This document shows positions 21,047-32,991 of a DNA stretch of 64,000 nt, one piece after another; the first letter of the stretch is position 1, and every line of letters begins with the position of its first letter. Source of the stretch: Chalciporus piperatus (taxonomy: Eukaryota; Basidiomycota; Agaricomycetes; Boletales; Boletaceae); the NCBI GenBank assembly GCA_038093975.1, contig JBBPTG010000049.1:1-64000 (forward strand). Reading direction: 5' to 3'. The notes below the pieces were generated by a model. That model was not told the DNA's origin, made no database searches, and saw only the letters and a program-made list of their open reading frames with translations. Position numbers and translations under genes: made by a program.

Positions 21047-23096
21047 TCAAAGACTCCCGCTCCAGACACTCCTCCCTCCTGTGGTAAATCTCTCCCTCAA
21101 CACCCCCAATCTAGATCGATACTCGTCAACCCCAATATACGCGCCACAAACACGTCTCTTCCCGTCAAACGACGACCGCCCATGTAGCACCCGATGGTTG
21201 TCCACACCTACCGCACAATGTCAGCACGCACCATCGCACGTCACCCCCCCCTACCACTCACACAGCACAGTGCCAGGCGTAAGTTGCAACCAGTACTCAG
21301 AGTCTGGACTCGTCAACAGTCCATTCCACGTCCGAATCGCGTCATACCTGCCAATACACAAATCATCAGCATCACCGATCACACCAGCATTCCATCGTAC
21401 CCACCAGCTCTCCACCACATCAGGGTCCAAACGGCTCATCACACTTCGGTCGTCATTGTTCCACCGTACCTGAACCAACTCTCCACTCACTCCATCGTGC
21501 CGCAACGGCGGGTATCCACTCGGCGGACTTGGCTGATATAATGCCGTAGTTTCCCCAGCGGCGTGTGCGGGTATCGGAACACGGGACAGAACCTCATACG
21601 ACCCGGGATGCAACTCTTTCAACAACGCGGCAACATAGAACCCATCCACAAGTAGCGTTGCACCCCCAGAACCATCCGTGTGTGAAAGGAGGTGGAACAA
21701 CTGCAATCCGCACGGATCCGTCTATTCCACATCCATACATTAGCCACAGTCGCCATCAAGAAGAATCGAACTAACAAAGTAAGTATTGTCTGTGTGCGCA
21801 CCGAGTGCCATTGTGGTATATGCGGTATCCCCTTTCGACAGGTCCGCGGTAAACTCCCAGAATTTGCCGTCTGTGATAGATCGTCGCTCGTTGCTAACTT
21901 CCACGAAAGGAAGTCATACTTACATTGTGTTTCTCGGATAAATCCAATACGTTGCGAGAGTTCTTCCGTCGCTTCTGGAATGGCAGGAACCCCAGACACG
22001 AGGCAGAACCCAAACCGGTCCTGGGCATCCATTAGCTATACCAGGCCACTTCACGATGACTCGATACCCACGATATTAGATAGCCATTTATACAGTCCCT
22101 GATCGTTCTCATCCATGGCTTCGGCGTATGATACGGTCGGAGGTGTCTTTGCTATCTTGGCACCCCATAATACCTTCCTGTGTTGTTGGTTAGAAAGGAT
22201 CCAGCCTTGCTGCCATATGTCGAACACGGACTCGCCAAGGGTGTGAGGTGACTTTGGCGGGGGATCATACGTATGTGCCTTCAACCACGACCACGGATAG
22301 AATGACGAATGATATTCCGTTCCAGATTCTGGCCCTAACACCGTCAAATCGTAAGCTCCAACCCCCCAAAAAACGCGCCAACGATGAGAACGTACAGACG
22401 ACCTCTAGACCTTCCGTGGAAGCTTGTACGTGATGCGGTTTGATATTCGACGGAATCTAGAATCCATATCGCATGTCAACGAAACGAAAACCCACACTCC
22501 AACGAACGACCAAAAAGAGAGACCTTGTTACGCACCTCGAACGTGTTCACCAACCGTTGTTTGGTGATGGGATGGAAACAACTCGGACACCGACAATGAT
22601 CGCGTAACCAGATGTGATGACTGGTGTGGGAGGCGCATCGCCGATAACGCGCAGCGTATGAGCATCGTCCGCCATCGTCAGCATTATTCACATGGTCACA
22701 CAATGGACGTACAATCGCGACCAATTCTGAGGACTCCAAAGGATAGACACCTCGCGGTCATCAGCGTTTGCGATAGGTATATCGGTCCTTTGATAGTGTT
22801 GGTCTGGGACGAACCCAAGTTGGTCGGGGGAGGCTGCGTCTGTGGTAGGTGCGGCATGCCGATGAACGCGGGAGGTGGTGATAGAGCGCTGAGGGAGACA
22901 GCAACAACCTCTCAATACAGTAACACGAACGTGCAAGTGGATAAGTAGTGAGACATACCGCTACAGTCGGATAGGTGTGGGTACGATAACGGGATGCCCT
23001 CGCCGTCAAGGATGTCAGCGTCCTTGGTGCAAGGCGAGCGAGTCGGGAAGCAATTCGAGTTGGACAGCTTGCACGTAAGAGAGTCGTGAGGGACAT
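21047..23096 (-). CDS. TMLHE: Trimethyllysine dioxygenase, first enzyme of carnitine synthesis (511 aa)
   Basis: Nine exons on the minus strand join in frame: 23096-22959, 22888-22713, 22620-22536, 22456-22396, 22334-22072, 22020-21924, 21870-21776, 21721-21262 and 21207-21047. Residues 1-46 are rich in Arg, Ser and Leu with no acidic residues, a typical mitochondrial presequence. The N-terminal domain has FHHIWLRDHCRCPSCFHP, with the cysteines that bind zinc in this family. The catalytic TauD-like domain carries GAHTDNTYF (Fe ligands His 299 and Asp 301) and DNHRVLHGR (distal His 467). The enzyme hydroxylates N6-trimethyllysine using 2-oxoglutarate, Fe(II) and oxygen. The related gamma-butyrobetaine dioxygenase is the main alternative; the LTPGTVLCVDNHRVLHGR end favours trimethyllysine dioxygenase. 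Its stop lies about 195 bp upstream of the phosphatase ATG on the same strand. Confidence 0.85.
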
Positions 23097-23699
23097 GACT
23101 AGCGTTTGACTGACGACTGGGATAAGATGGTCGTCGTTGGGGACACCGAGCGTCGAGCAAGTGGTCGACCTCGTGGTCTGGGGAAATCAAGGGGCAAACT
23201 CGTCCCGACGGTCACGTGCGGAGCTAATTACCCCGCTTTATCGACGCCGCAGACTGCTGTCAGTCAAATGTCCAAATGTCCATGTCAAGAGCCTGTCGAG
23301 CTTCCTTCTCGACTCGGAACTTACTTGGATGTTGACGTTCTCGAGACTCGGGGGTCTCGCCCCTGTCACTACCGCAATGGCGGGATAATGGAACTCAATT
23401 GTAACCCTGGTCTCACTCAGGTTCGGACCAACGCACATCACCACGGGCACCATCGAAGTTTACCCCGTGGGTGATGCTAGCGGGGCTATGCAAACCTTGA
23501 TGGCATCCAAAATAAGTCAGATGACGGTCACTCTCCCCAAACTCATCGCCGCGAATGGCCTAGTCGCATCTCCACACTGAGTGCGATTCTGATGGATGCT
23601 TCGATCCCCCCCCTCGATCCCACTCCTCCATGCGCAAAACCCAAAGTCTGGGAGTCATTAATGCCTCCGAAACCCTGACTTGTTTCGACAAGGAAATAC
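23097..23699. other. Upstream region of the dioxygenase gene, no gene seen
   Basis: The promoter of the minus-strand dioxygenase gene should lie near 23100-23300. The rest may be the eroded front half of the dehydrogenase remnant that follows. Confidence 0.35.
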
Positions 23700-24290
23700 C
23701 ACCGAACTGACCAACTAAAGTCACCGGCGCATCCTCAGGTTCTTGGAAAAGCAGTCACTCTCGACCACGGTGACATCGCCGCCGCAACTCTCCGTACGCC
23801 CCTCCGCCCTCTCTTCTCGTACAACCCTCCCCCCCCCCCTTCCCGTCTTCTCCCTCTCCAACTCGACGTCGGATGTCGAAGCACGCGCGATATTCGAGGT
23901 GAATTTTTGGGGTGCGGATGGAACATCAAAGTAAGTACCTCCCCATCTCCATCTTCATCTTCATCTTCGTCCTCACCCCTACCTCTCCAGATCCGCATCA
24001 TCCAACCCGGCGCCTTCAACGCCAATACCCTCCGCTTAATCGCCATGTCCCTCCACACCCGACCGCATCACTGCCCTCTCTCCGAGAGGGGTTCAGTGAA
24101 GTCTCTTTGTTGAACCCCTGGAGATCCCCTACAAGTTCGGGGAAGTGTTGTATAGATTGGGAAAAGACGCGTTGAAGATGTTGGAGGGAAGAACGAAGCG
24201 GCTGAAGAAGGTTATTGAGGAAGGGAAACGTCGGGATCGAGTCCCAGTCCCAGTGCGGAGGACAAGTTGTGATCTCGGCGGTATGTAGTG
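23700..24290 (+). pseudogene. Remnant of a short-chain dehydrogenase/reductase gene
   Basis: Fragments appear in different frames and in family order: FEVNFWGA (about 23895-23920), then after an intron-like GTAAGT...CCTCTCCAG segment IRIIQPGAFNANT (about 23991-24030), then a Lys-rich C-terminal helix region LYRLGKDALKMLEGR (about 24150-24200). FEV-FWG and IQPGAF are typical of fungal classical short-chain dehydrogenases. The Rossmann start TGxxxGIG and the YxxxK active site are not found. A ten-base C run near 23830 breaks the frame. A better-preserved relative lies at 33.0-33.8 kb. Confidence 0.55.
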
Positions 24291-24829
24291 GTTGCCACGG
24301 TAGCCTCGTCGCTCCTGGTTGTGATCGAGTTAGACTTGGAATCTTGGAATCTGCCCCTATCTAGCTAAAGTTCTGTAGTCATACCTTGATCTGATGTCAC
24401 GTCGATCTTGCGTCTGATCGCCCACTTATGAGGACCCCGTTTACTGGTTTGTTAGAACTTGTACATGTCGCGACGTCGATCGAAGCGGCTTTTCAGTCGA
24501 TGTCATCATGATATGATCCGCCGACTGTCCCACACGCCGCCCCCATATCATAAGGCTTCGGGCGTTTGGAATTCATGTCAGCCAAGCCGGTGAGAAATCA
24601 AATCGTACTTATACTACCTGGGATTGGCAAAGTGATCCTCCGAGAACAAGCAAGTTGACTCCCAGAATTTAACCCGAGGCCCAGTGCAACGTCGTACACT
24701 CTTCGCCTACGTGCCCGCTATCGGAGCTCATGCAAGGGACATTCAAGCTGAAGAACCAAGCTCGAATGTCCTATTACCTTCGATCCTCTATATGTTATCA
24801 CTGTCGAGGGACGGCAAGTGCTTCTATAA
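24291..24829. other. Gene-free stretch, nothing recognised
   Basis: Only short frames; no repeat or regulatory structure was seen. Confidence 0.35.
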
Positions 24830-25613
24830 TTAATCCCAGTTCTCAATCCCCAACATCTCAACATTGTTCCTCAACCAGTCGACGCCCTTGTTCCACTCCT
24901 CCCTCACGACCGAGGTCGTCTTCTCATTGAAACGACGTACCAGGTACAATTCTGTGATAGGCACGCCGGCATTCCTTCTCGTCTCCACCACATCCTGAAC
25001 GAGCTGTAGGTCATCGACAGGCTTTGTAACATAAAGGCGTTCTAGTCGAGGAACCCTGATCATCACGTTCTGCCCCGGTAACGTGCAAGGCAGAAGTAAC
25101 CCGAGGAATCCCGGGCCCAGTGGTCGATTCCTAGTGGCAGTGGATGGTGGAATGCTAAGTGATGTGACGTCGGAAAGTTCACCGTAGAGCAACTTCCAGT
25201 TGAAGGGAAACGACATCAATATCGTACGACCAAGGTGTATGGGAATTGATAGTGATGACATTCCAGAGCGTGTGTGTTGAAATGGCCACAATGCGCCAAT
25301 GTCTACAGACATGTGAAACAAGCAGCCGGAAACCAAGGCCGTGGTGAGGACCACAGTCAATTGTCGACCACCATCCAACAACAGGGGGAAAGGTGTGGGG
25401 AGTGCTCGCTGAGACCATGTTTTGTGGATATCTATCATGATGGTTGGAACCGATCTCGAATATGTGAGCGAGTAGTTCGAAAGGAAGTGAGCTGATCGGG
25501 GATGAACTGCCTCGAGGAGTAGGGTCTTGTGGCTGGTAGTCTGTTGAAGCGTGCATGGTGGATGGCGAAGACGAACCCGTTTGTTTGTGATCTCGTACTG
25601 AGCTCGTAGACAT
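24830..25613 (-). pseudogene. F-box gene copy with large internal deletion
   Basis: The minus-strand start (ATG 25613) reads into an F-box, ISSLPFELLAHIFEIG, with the second half LVSHVCRHWRIVAISTHTLW, and reaches VSLQLE near 25200. There it runs directly, out of frame, into the family C-terminus (LYGELSDVTSLSIPPS to VREEWNKGVDWLRNN, ending at 24830). Compared with the fuller copy at 26.6-28.1 kb, about 270 codons of the Leu-rich middle are missing and the junction shifts the frame. The encoded protein would stop right after the F-box. Confidence 0.7.
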
Positions 25614-25943
25614 TACAGCCTCCCCACTTCGTGGGAGTCGGGGACTCTGAATCAAGAACACGAGTACTAATCGATGATCTTGCATGTTTTCGAATCGATT
25701 ATACTATGATCTATCTAATTTCTGTGGTATATGGCTTGACCAAGTCGTTTGGGCAGCAGCAGACCCCGTTCACTCATGCCGGTGGGCGCCTGATACATCA
25801 ACGGAGCGCCAGCCTGAGTGGTGCACATGTGGGACGAGTTGTGAATCTAGACCATCGAGGGATTTGTCGCTGCGAAGAGAGCAAGCCCCGGATATCCAAC
25901 AGGGCATTATGAATCACTCCATTCGGGCGAGGCGAAATCATGA

Positions 25944-26230
25944 TCACTCAGCCACAGTGTGGTCGAATTGGCAACAGTGATGATGACCGTCAACTTGAAG
26001 AGCCTGAGGGTGAGTGTGCCACGAAATGGCCCCAAGGTGCCAATTTCTATAAACTCGTGAAACCAACTTACGGAAAGCTAGGCCGGGGGGGGGGGGATCA
26101 CAGATGATTGTCCAACACCACCTCAAAACAAGCGGAAATAAGGTCGTCTCGACCCCTCAGGGTGTGATCCCTCGTACCCGAATATGTGAGCGAGTAGTTC
26201 TCAAGAAACGAATTGGCATAAATACATACC
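25944..26230 (-). pseudogene. F-box gene fragment, heavily decayed
   Basis: Short minus-strand pieces in several frames match the N-terminal part of the neighbouring F-box copies: RSHIFGYEGSH (ELLAHIF region), FRKLVSRVYRNWHLGAISWHTH (F-box second half). Stops and a long G run (about 26081-26095) interrupt it. No C-terminal part remains. Confidence 0.55.
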
Positions 26231-26578
26231 ACAGTCGAATATTAATGCTTGGTACGCAAAGGGTTTTATGCAGCTTGACATACTTGAAGACAGTGGCATA
26301 TGAATCCATGAGCGTCGAATGCTCGTGGTTGATCCGTATCTAATGGACGGCCAAGGCACAGCCGAATCTTGAACGATTTAGAGTTGTGAAGCTGCGGCGT
26401 ACCGAAACCCGATCAGTCTTGGGACGAACAGAAAGACCAACTCTAAAGTATGCTGGTCGAGTGCAGACTCTTCATTGCTATGCATATCAAGGTATCAGGT
26501 ATTCAGAACACCCACTCAGATAACACCTAGCTAAGAATTTCAGTGTGTATGCCTGTCGTATGTTCCATCATGAACACG
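26231..26578. other. Gap between F-box remnants, nothing recognised
   Basis: May include further eroded parts of the fragment beside it; no motif could be assigned. Confidence 0.3.
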
Positions 26579-28109
26579 TCACAAATCTTCCAAGACCGAG
26601 ACTGTCACAGAATTGTCCCTGAACCAAACCTCATCCTCGCCGGACATAGCGTTCAACTTGTCCCAACGTGGGACGGACAACGACTTGATAGGGACCCCGA
26701 CATCCTTTCTCGTTTGTACGACCTTGCGAAGGAGACTGATGACCCCAGTAGCACTGGAAACAGAAAGATATTCTAATCGGGGCATCCTGACCGTCGCATC
26801 CTCCCGTCCAGGTAAGGTGTAAGGCAAAAGAAGTTCGAGGATTGTGGTGATAAACTCTACGATGGGTCGCGGAATGGTGAGTGATTTGACGTTGTGAAGC
26901 TCGTCACACAGATATTCTACGGCTTCAGGAAGACAGAAAAAACGAGACAGATGGAGCTCCTCAATGCGGTTCAGCAAACTGCACGGTCGCTCTCCGAATG
27001 ACGGCGAGATGGCCAGCCCAGCGAGTTCCCTCACAAGCTGAGTGCACTCGCTGTGAGGCAAATGGAAGGTCAAAGACGTCAGGCCGGGCATGTAGAATTT
27101 TTGGAGAAGGCCGATGACATGCACTGGTGGGATGGATCGAAGAATGAGATGTGAGTTTCAGAAGTTGAATGGGAGGATTAAGATCAATAACGGTGCTTCC
27201 AGTAGCCGATTGGATGACCCAGTCAGCAGGGGATCCAGATGGTCCTGACCAATATAGGTTGAGGCTTTCGAGGATTGGAGCACCGCGTAAGATGGCGGAG
27301 AATTGGGCCCACGAGGGACGTGCGCTCTGTGGGTGGAAGATGAGACTAAGATTTTTTAGACGGGATGCAGCAGCAATCCAGGTTTGATCCCAGTTGACCG
27401 CCACACCCGAGAGAGTGAGGGATCGAAGAGAAGGCAGGAAGCCGCCAAACAGTATGTGTTCGCGGTTAGTAGACAGGTCCACCGCCCCAAATTCCGAGTG
27501 ACGTAGTCGAAGCCTTGTGAGTTGGGGGGCTGTAACGGATGGCTGAGACAGCGCAATAATGAACTCGTGCATATCTCTGTATTGGAAAGTTTCCACATTA
27601 ACGGCTTGCCAGCGATGCGCGTGTGCAACAAGTAGGGTGTATAGGGATTTGGTTGAATTCTCATCGTCGGAAGCTCGATCCCAATCGATGTGGATTTCTA
27701 TTGGAAGGTCTCTGCTCCTTTCCAACTGAAGGGATACAAAGTTATATGGCGCTCGCGTAGCATGAGAAACACGAATGCAGGTCCAGAGAGACGACGTCGA
27801 AATTGCTATGTCGCGCCAGCGGCGACAAAGATGGGTGAGGGTCATCAGTAAAAGAGGGCGGCGGCAAGAGTTCGACTCTTGCTCGTCAGTGGTGAAATCT
27901 TGGTCAGAAGCTTCTTCAACGTCTTCGTTCTGATACATGTCGCGGGAGAGGAGTAACGAAAGGGTTTCCTCGACTCTCTCGACTGCGACACCGATCTTGA
28001 ATATGCGGGAAAGCAACTCGAAGGGAAGAGAATCGACAAGGTCTAGGTTGCCTTGCGGATGAGTGAAACGATGGCTTTGTGCATGGTCCGTGACCTCTGG
28101 ATGCTGCAT
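26579..28109 (-). pseudogene. F-box gene with a single frameshift
   Basis: ATG 28109 opens a frame with the F-box LVDSLPFELLSRIFKIGVAVE, an acidic insert, HLCRRWRDIAISTSSLWT and a Leu-rich repeat-like middle (residues about 130-320). Near 27150 the frame shifts: the sequence CTCACATCTC appears to lack one CA pair relative to a reading KLTHLILRSIPPVH, after which the second frame continues with family sequence to the stop at 26579 (VWFRDNSVTVSVLEDL). Apart from this the copy looks intact, so a very recent mutation or an assembly error are both possible. Otherwise the protein would lose its last 180 residues and gain an unrelated tail. Confidence 0.65.
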
Positions 28110-28360
28110 GGTGTACACTATACAAGAGGGTAAGCAGGTAAGATAGCTTCACGGATTGTAAGTTACCTTTCAAAGCTGACAGTATTTTTGCAAGTCACTC
28201 GCAGTGATGTGACATATCGGCGTGACCCGATCACGGGATGGTACCTCCGATGGAATGAGTAAGGGCAAGGTCGATCTTACACACTCCCCCAACCACCAAC
28301 CACCTCCATCTACACCAGCCCTATGACAGCTGCAGTTGAATCCTCATTCGCAGGCTCTCT
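28110..28360. promoter_or_regulatory. Shared 250-bp region between divergent F-box and CoA-carrier genes
   Basis: The two start codons face away from each other, so this short stretch must hold the promoter of the carrier gene. C-rich tracts CCCCCAACCACCAACCACC lie just before its ATG. Confidence 0.4.
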
Positions 28361-29550
28361 ATGAAATCTTCAGCCTCTTCACATCCAGACAAGCGCAGCC
28401 TTGACTATGCACTCCGCTCCGGTCTCGCAGGTGGTCTTGCCGGATGCCTCGTGCGTATCATCTACCTCTGCCTAAATTCTCGCATGCTGAGACATCTTGA
28501 ATGTTTTATAGGCAAAAACTGCGGTCGCACCCCTGGACAGAGTCAAGATCCTTTTCCAAGCCTCTAACCCCGACTTCCAGAAATACGCTGGTATGCGGTG
28601 GATCTTCGTATGAGTCTGTTAACGATTGAACACCCGCCAGGCTCGTGGACAGGCGCTTTCAGAGCTGGTCTCGCGATATATAGGGATGGAGGCGTCCAGG
28701 GGTTACTTCAAGGACACTCTGCGACCCTCCTCCGAATATTTCCGTATGCCGCCATAAAGTTCATGGCGTATGATCAGTGGCGACCAGTACGTCACTTATT
28801 CTCAAGACGTTCCGTCGGACTAACATTCTATAGCTACTCATACAAACGCCTGAGCATGAAACTAACTTTCGACGGTTCGCTGCTGGTGCACTCGCAGGTA
28901 TGTGTCATCCCTCTCGTGGCTAGTCAACTCACGCAAATGTCCCTCTTATAGGAATGACATCCGTTACATTCACATACCCATTAGAACTAATCAGAGTCCG
29001 CATGGCATTCAACAACCGCGTCACGAAGGAAGGACGACCTTCGTTTGTCCGCGCCATGTCTTACATCTATCACGAGACCGCCGTTTCTCCATCATTGCAA
29101 GCCTCTTCATCGTCACCAAAGCAACTATTCGAACGTTTCCCCATATTCAAGTTTTATCGAGGTTTCACTGTCACCATGGTTGGTATGATTCCCTATGCCG
29201 GCACCTCGTTCCTCGCATGGGACTTCCTCAGAGGCCATTTCTACCCCATCATAAACCGCGAGTCCAAACGACCGAGTGTTGCCGCGGATCTCGCTATTGG
29301 AGCGGTCTCCGGCATGTTATCTCAGACCATCTCCTACCCTTTCGAAGTCGTTCGACGGCGTATGCAGGTTGGGGGTCTAACGCGTCCAGATCGATGGTTA
29401 GGTTGGAGAGAGACAGTGAGGGCCGTCTACGCGACGGGGGGATGGAGAGGTTTCTTCGTTGGGCTCAGTATCGGGTATTTGAAGATTATACCAATGACAG
29501 GGATAAGCTTTGCTGCGTGGCAGGGCTTCAAACGATCGTTCGGGCTATAG
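28361..29550 (+). CDS. LEU5: Mitochondrial coenzyme A carrier, LEU5/SLC25A42 type (325 aa)
   Basis: Five exons join in frame: 28361-28450, 28512-28590, 28641-28786, 28834-28897 and 28952-29550. The three mitochondrial carrier repeats are visible, each with the PxD/ExxR signature: [21 protein letters not shown] and [10 protein letters not shown]. The stretch [21 protein letters not shown] and the [14 protein letters not shown] opening are characteristic of the LEU5/SLC25A16/SLC25A42 group, which moves CoA or its precursor into the mitochondrial matrix across the inner membrane. The length fits (yeast Leu5 is 357 aa). The gene looks intact and has no N-terminal presequence, as usual for carriers. 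Confidence 0.9.
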
Positions 29551-30008
29551 TTGAGGAATGTACACCTGCATTAATACTATCAATAGATTCTTTACTGCGG
29601 CACAAGCCAGGAGCAGTAGGTGAATATTAATCTCTGCTGACGTCGAGGGGATTGTGTGTGCGGTGGTTGGCCTGTTGATTTGGTGAGTAAAGACGTTCGT
29701 TTGGGCCTACCTTCGTGTATTGGCACCAGCAGCCAAGTGCGTCAGGACGGAGCTGGTCACTTGGACACACTGAGGATCGAGTTGCACTCGACGTGCGGCG
29801 GTCAATTGCAACTTCGATCTCAGCCCCGGGTGCTAATCAAAATGCTGTACTGCGGGGGTCCCTCAGTTCCCCGTCACCACCTTATTCCCTTCTCTTTCTC
29901 TCAGTCCCCCATACACACGCACGGTGAGTGGATTGTATGTGAGGACATCGAAGATGCTCAACGTTCCGAGTCGTAGGTCTGACGCGGCTCACTTCAAGTC
30001 ATCATCTT
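29551..30008. other. Gap before the TPR-CHAT remnant, no gene seen
   Basis: Might contain the lost or unrecognised N-terminal exons of the TPR-CHAT remnant; the frame of its first repeat is open back to about 29970 but has no ATG. Confidence 0.35.
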
Positions 30009-32728
30009 GTGTCTCACTGTTCCCCCAATCGATCCATTTCATCCCCCACCCCTGAAATTCACATCGTCCCGCTCGTCCACCCCACTGCCATATCTGAGCT
30101 TGACGAGGAAATTACCCGCCAGCGTGCTGAGTTAGCACTTCTTCCTCGAGATCATTCCCTCCGATCCGTGTCATTAAACGACCTCGCCGTTGACCTCTGG
30201 ACTCGGTTCAAGCAGGTGGGGGTGTTGTCTGACCTCGATGAGGCAATCTTCCTCCACCACGATGCATTGAAACTTCGTCCAGATGGACATCCTGGACGGT
30301 CCATGTCATTAAACAACCTCGCTCATGCCCTCCAGACTCGGTTCGCGCAGCAGGGAAGGGCATCTGACCTTGATGAGGCAATCACCCTCCACTGCAATGC
30401 ATTGCAGCTTTGTCCAGCAGGTCACTCCCTCCGATTCTTGTCATTAAACAACCTTGCAAATGTCCTGCGGACTCGGTTCGAGCGGGTGGGGAATATCTCT
30501 GACCTTGATGAGGTGATCACCCTCCACCGCAATGCATTGGCACTTTGTCCAGAAGGTCATCCCCTCCGATCCACATCATTAAACAACCTTGCTGTTGCCC
30601 TCCAGACTCGGTTCGAGCAGCTGGGGACATTGTCTGACTTCGACGAAGCGATTGCCCTCAATCGCAATGCATTGAAACTTCGTCCTGATGGACATCCTGA
30701 CCGATCAGTGTCGTTAAACAACCTCGCAAGTGCCCTACAGATTCGGTTCGAACAGGTTGGGGGGATGTCTGACCCAGTGGATGAGGTGATCGTCCTCAAC
30801 CGCAATGCATTAACACTTCGTCCAGATGGACATCCTGAATGGCCCATGTCATTAAGCAACCTTGCTGCTGCCCTCTGGATTCGGTTCAAGCAGCTGCGGG
30901 GGGTGTTGTCTGACCTCGACGAGGCAATCACCCTCCACCGCGATGCATTGGCACTTTGTCCAGAAGGTCATCCCCTCCAGACTCGGTTCGAGCAGCTGGG
31001 GACATTGTCTGATCTCGACGAAGCGATTGCCCTCCATCGCAATGCATTGAAACTTCGTCCGGATGGACATCCCGACCGATCTTCATCGCTGCATGGTGTT
31101 GCATCTTTCCTGCTCAAGCACCCCCAGGACTCCGAGAAGAATAGGGAAGAAGCATTCACGCTTTATTCCACACTCTCAGAAATGTCGCATTCAGTAACCT
31201 CAGCTGATCTGACTGCTGCCCGAGCCTGGGTTGGGGCGGCTGAAAAAGTCGGACACCGTACGACACTCTCCGCCTATCAAACATCACTCCGCCTCCTCTC
31301 TACTCATCTCGCCGCTCTCCCATGCTTACCTGAGAACATTACTGTTCTAAAGGACCACATGTCTTCCCTCGCAATGGATGCATTTTCCGCTTCTATTCGT
31401 CATGGGACCCTTATTGGTGCAGTCGAGCTCCTCGAACAGGGCCGTGGGGTCTTTTGGAGCCAGCTAACTCGCCTCCGTTCTCCTGTTGACGAGGTCATTG
31501 TTTCTGGAGACAAGGGGAAGGAGTTGGGAGAAAGTTTCTTGTCGGTTTCTCGTGTACTTCGTAACATTCGGGATTCAAACCCTCAACACGATCGAGCATG
31601 GCAACTTACCAATAAATTGCGAGAAATTGTGGACGACATTCGCCGGCTACCTGGCCATTCACGTTTCCTCCTCCCTCCACACTTCTCAGTCCTTCAAGGG
31701 CAGCGAGCGAAGGACCTGTCATCATCGTCAACGCCAGCCAGTACGGCTGTGACGGACTCGTCGTTTTTCACGATAGAGACCCCATCCACATTCCTCTTCA
31801 AATCGAGAAAGCACGCGTCAAGGAGTGGTCGGTGGATCTTGGCAAGATCGCGGAGGAGGGAAAAAATCAAGACGTGCAAACACAGCTTGTCATCATCTTG
31901 CGCGAGCTCTGGAATGAAGTTGTGTCCCCGATTGTTCAAGTCATTGAGACATTCTGTCCTCGCAAGTCAAGGCTTTGGTGGTTGCCCACCGCCGAGTTTT
32001 CCCTTCTCCCTCTTCATGCCGCCGGGGAATACAGGTCGAAAAAACCGAACTTCTCCGATCTCTACATTTCCTCTTACACCCCAACCTTGGCTGCTCTTAT
32101 TCGCTCTCGACGCCCATTGGATCCCATCCCGCAAAAACCACGTTTCGTTGCAGTGGGGTATGGAGAGACTCCAGGAGAGGATACGCTTAAAGACGTCCAT
32201 GATGAGCTGGCTGGCATTAGGGAGACTGTCGACGCCCACGCAACATTTACATGCATCGAAGGCCAGGATGCCCAAGTCGGCAGGGTTGGTGCAGCTCTCC
32301 GACAGAGCGAGTTCGTTCACTTTGCTTGCCACGGGATCCCGCAGTCTGAAGCACCGTTCGAGTCCGGCTTCGCACTCGGCGACGCGTTATTGAAGATTCA
32401 AGATATCATCCAACATGATTTGCATCACTCCCGACTCGCCACTCTGTCCGCTTGCCGTTCCACTGTCGGATACAAGGACAGTCCGGACGAAGCCATCCAT
32501 CTAGCTGCGGCGATGCAGTTCGTCGGTTTCCGTTCTGTCGTCGGGACGATGTGGGCGGTGGGCGATGCTGAAGCGAAGATGGTTATGATGGAATAGTATC
32601 GGAATATGGTGGCCAAGTCTCATGATGGTCTAGATCATACCCATGCTGCGTTCGCGTTGCACAAGGCACTGAGGACCGTAAAGCAGTCACTTTATCAGCG
32701 GATCTTGTTCGTACACATCGGCGCGTAG
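30009..32728 (+). pseudogene. Second TPR-CHAT gene, frameshifted and with a premature stop
   Basis: About nine 45-aa repeats (consensus SLNNLA-AL-TRFEQ-G-LSDLDEAI-LHR-AL-LRPDGHP) run from 30009 to about 31090. A linker similar to that of the first CHAT gene follows. After LLPPHFSVLQ (31697) the frame is lost at a GGG: a one-base loss is the simplest reading, and the CHAT part continues in the next frame from 31700. CHAT motifs survive: FVHFACHG and LSACRST, so decay is recent. A TAG at 32594-32596 then interrupts the C-terminus; in-frame family sequence goes on to the TAG at 32726-32728, ending ILFVHIGA. No in-frame ATG precedes the first repeats, so the N-terminus is also missing. One unit is internally shortened near 30970. 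Confidence 0.75.
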
Positions 32729-32991
32729 TCTTATTTGTCTGGTGATTGTGTTGCTCCCTACTATGTACGGCGTAAACCAAGTCTGTGCAGAGTATGCGTG
32801 TTATCGCATGCAATTGTACACCTATGTCGTAGCTTGAAAGAGGCACGCTACCATCTGCATATCACAGATCTACGAGGCAAGGCAGGTAGACGTTGGCGAA
32901 TCCCCCACCGCGCTGTAAGCATTACATGAGCCTCGTGCTTACCAAGTAAGCTTATCCCACATATGAGGGCGAACTTACTTCAGAACTTTGA
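32729..32991. other. Gap between two pseudogenes, nothing recognised
   Basis: No frame or repeat of note. Confidence 0.3.

Noticed and set aside
26081..26095. Long G run as a possible regulatory G-quadruplex
   Set aside because: Single homopolymer inside an eroded F-box fragment; a slippage product or assembly artefact is simpler.
31698..32393. Continuation of the TPR frame into 230 Ser/Arg-rich residues
   Set aside because: Out-of-frame reading of the CHAT domain after the one-base loss; the adjacent frame carries the CHAT motifs.
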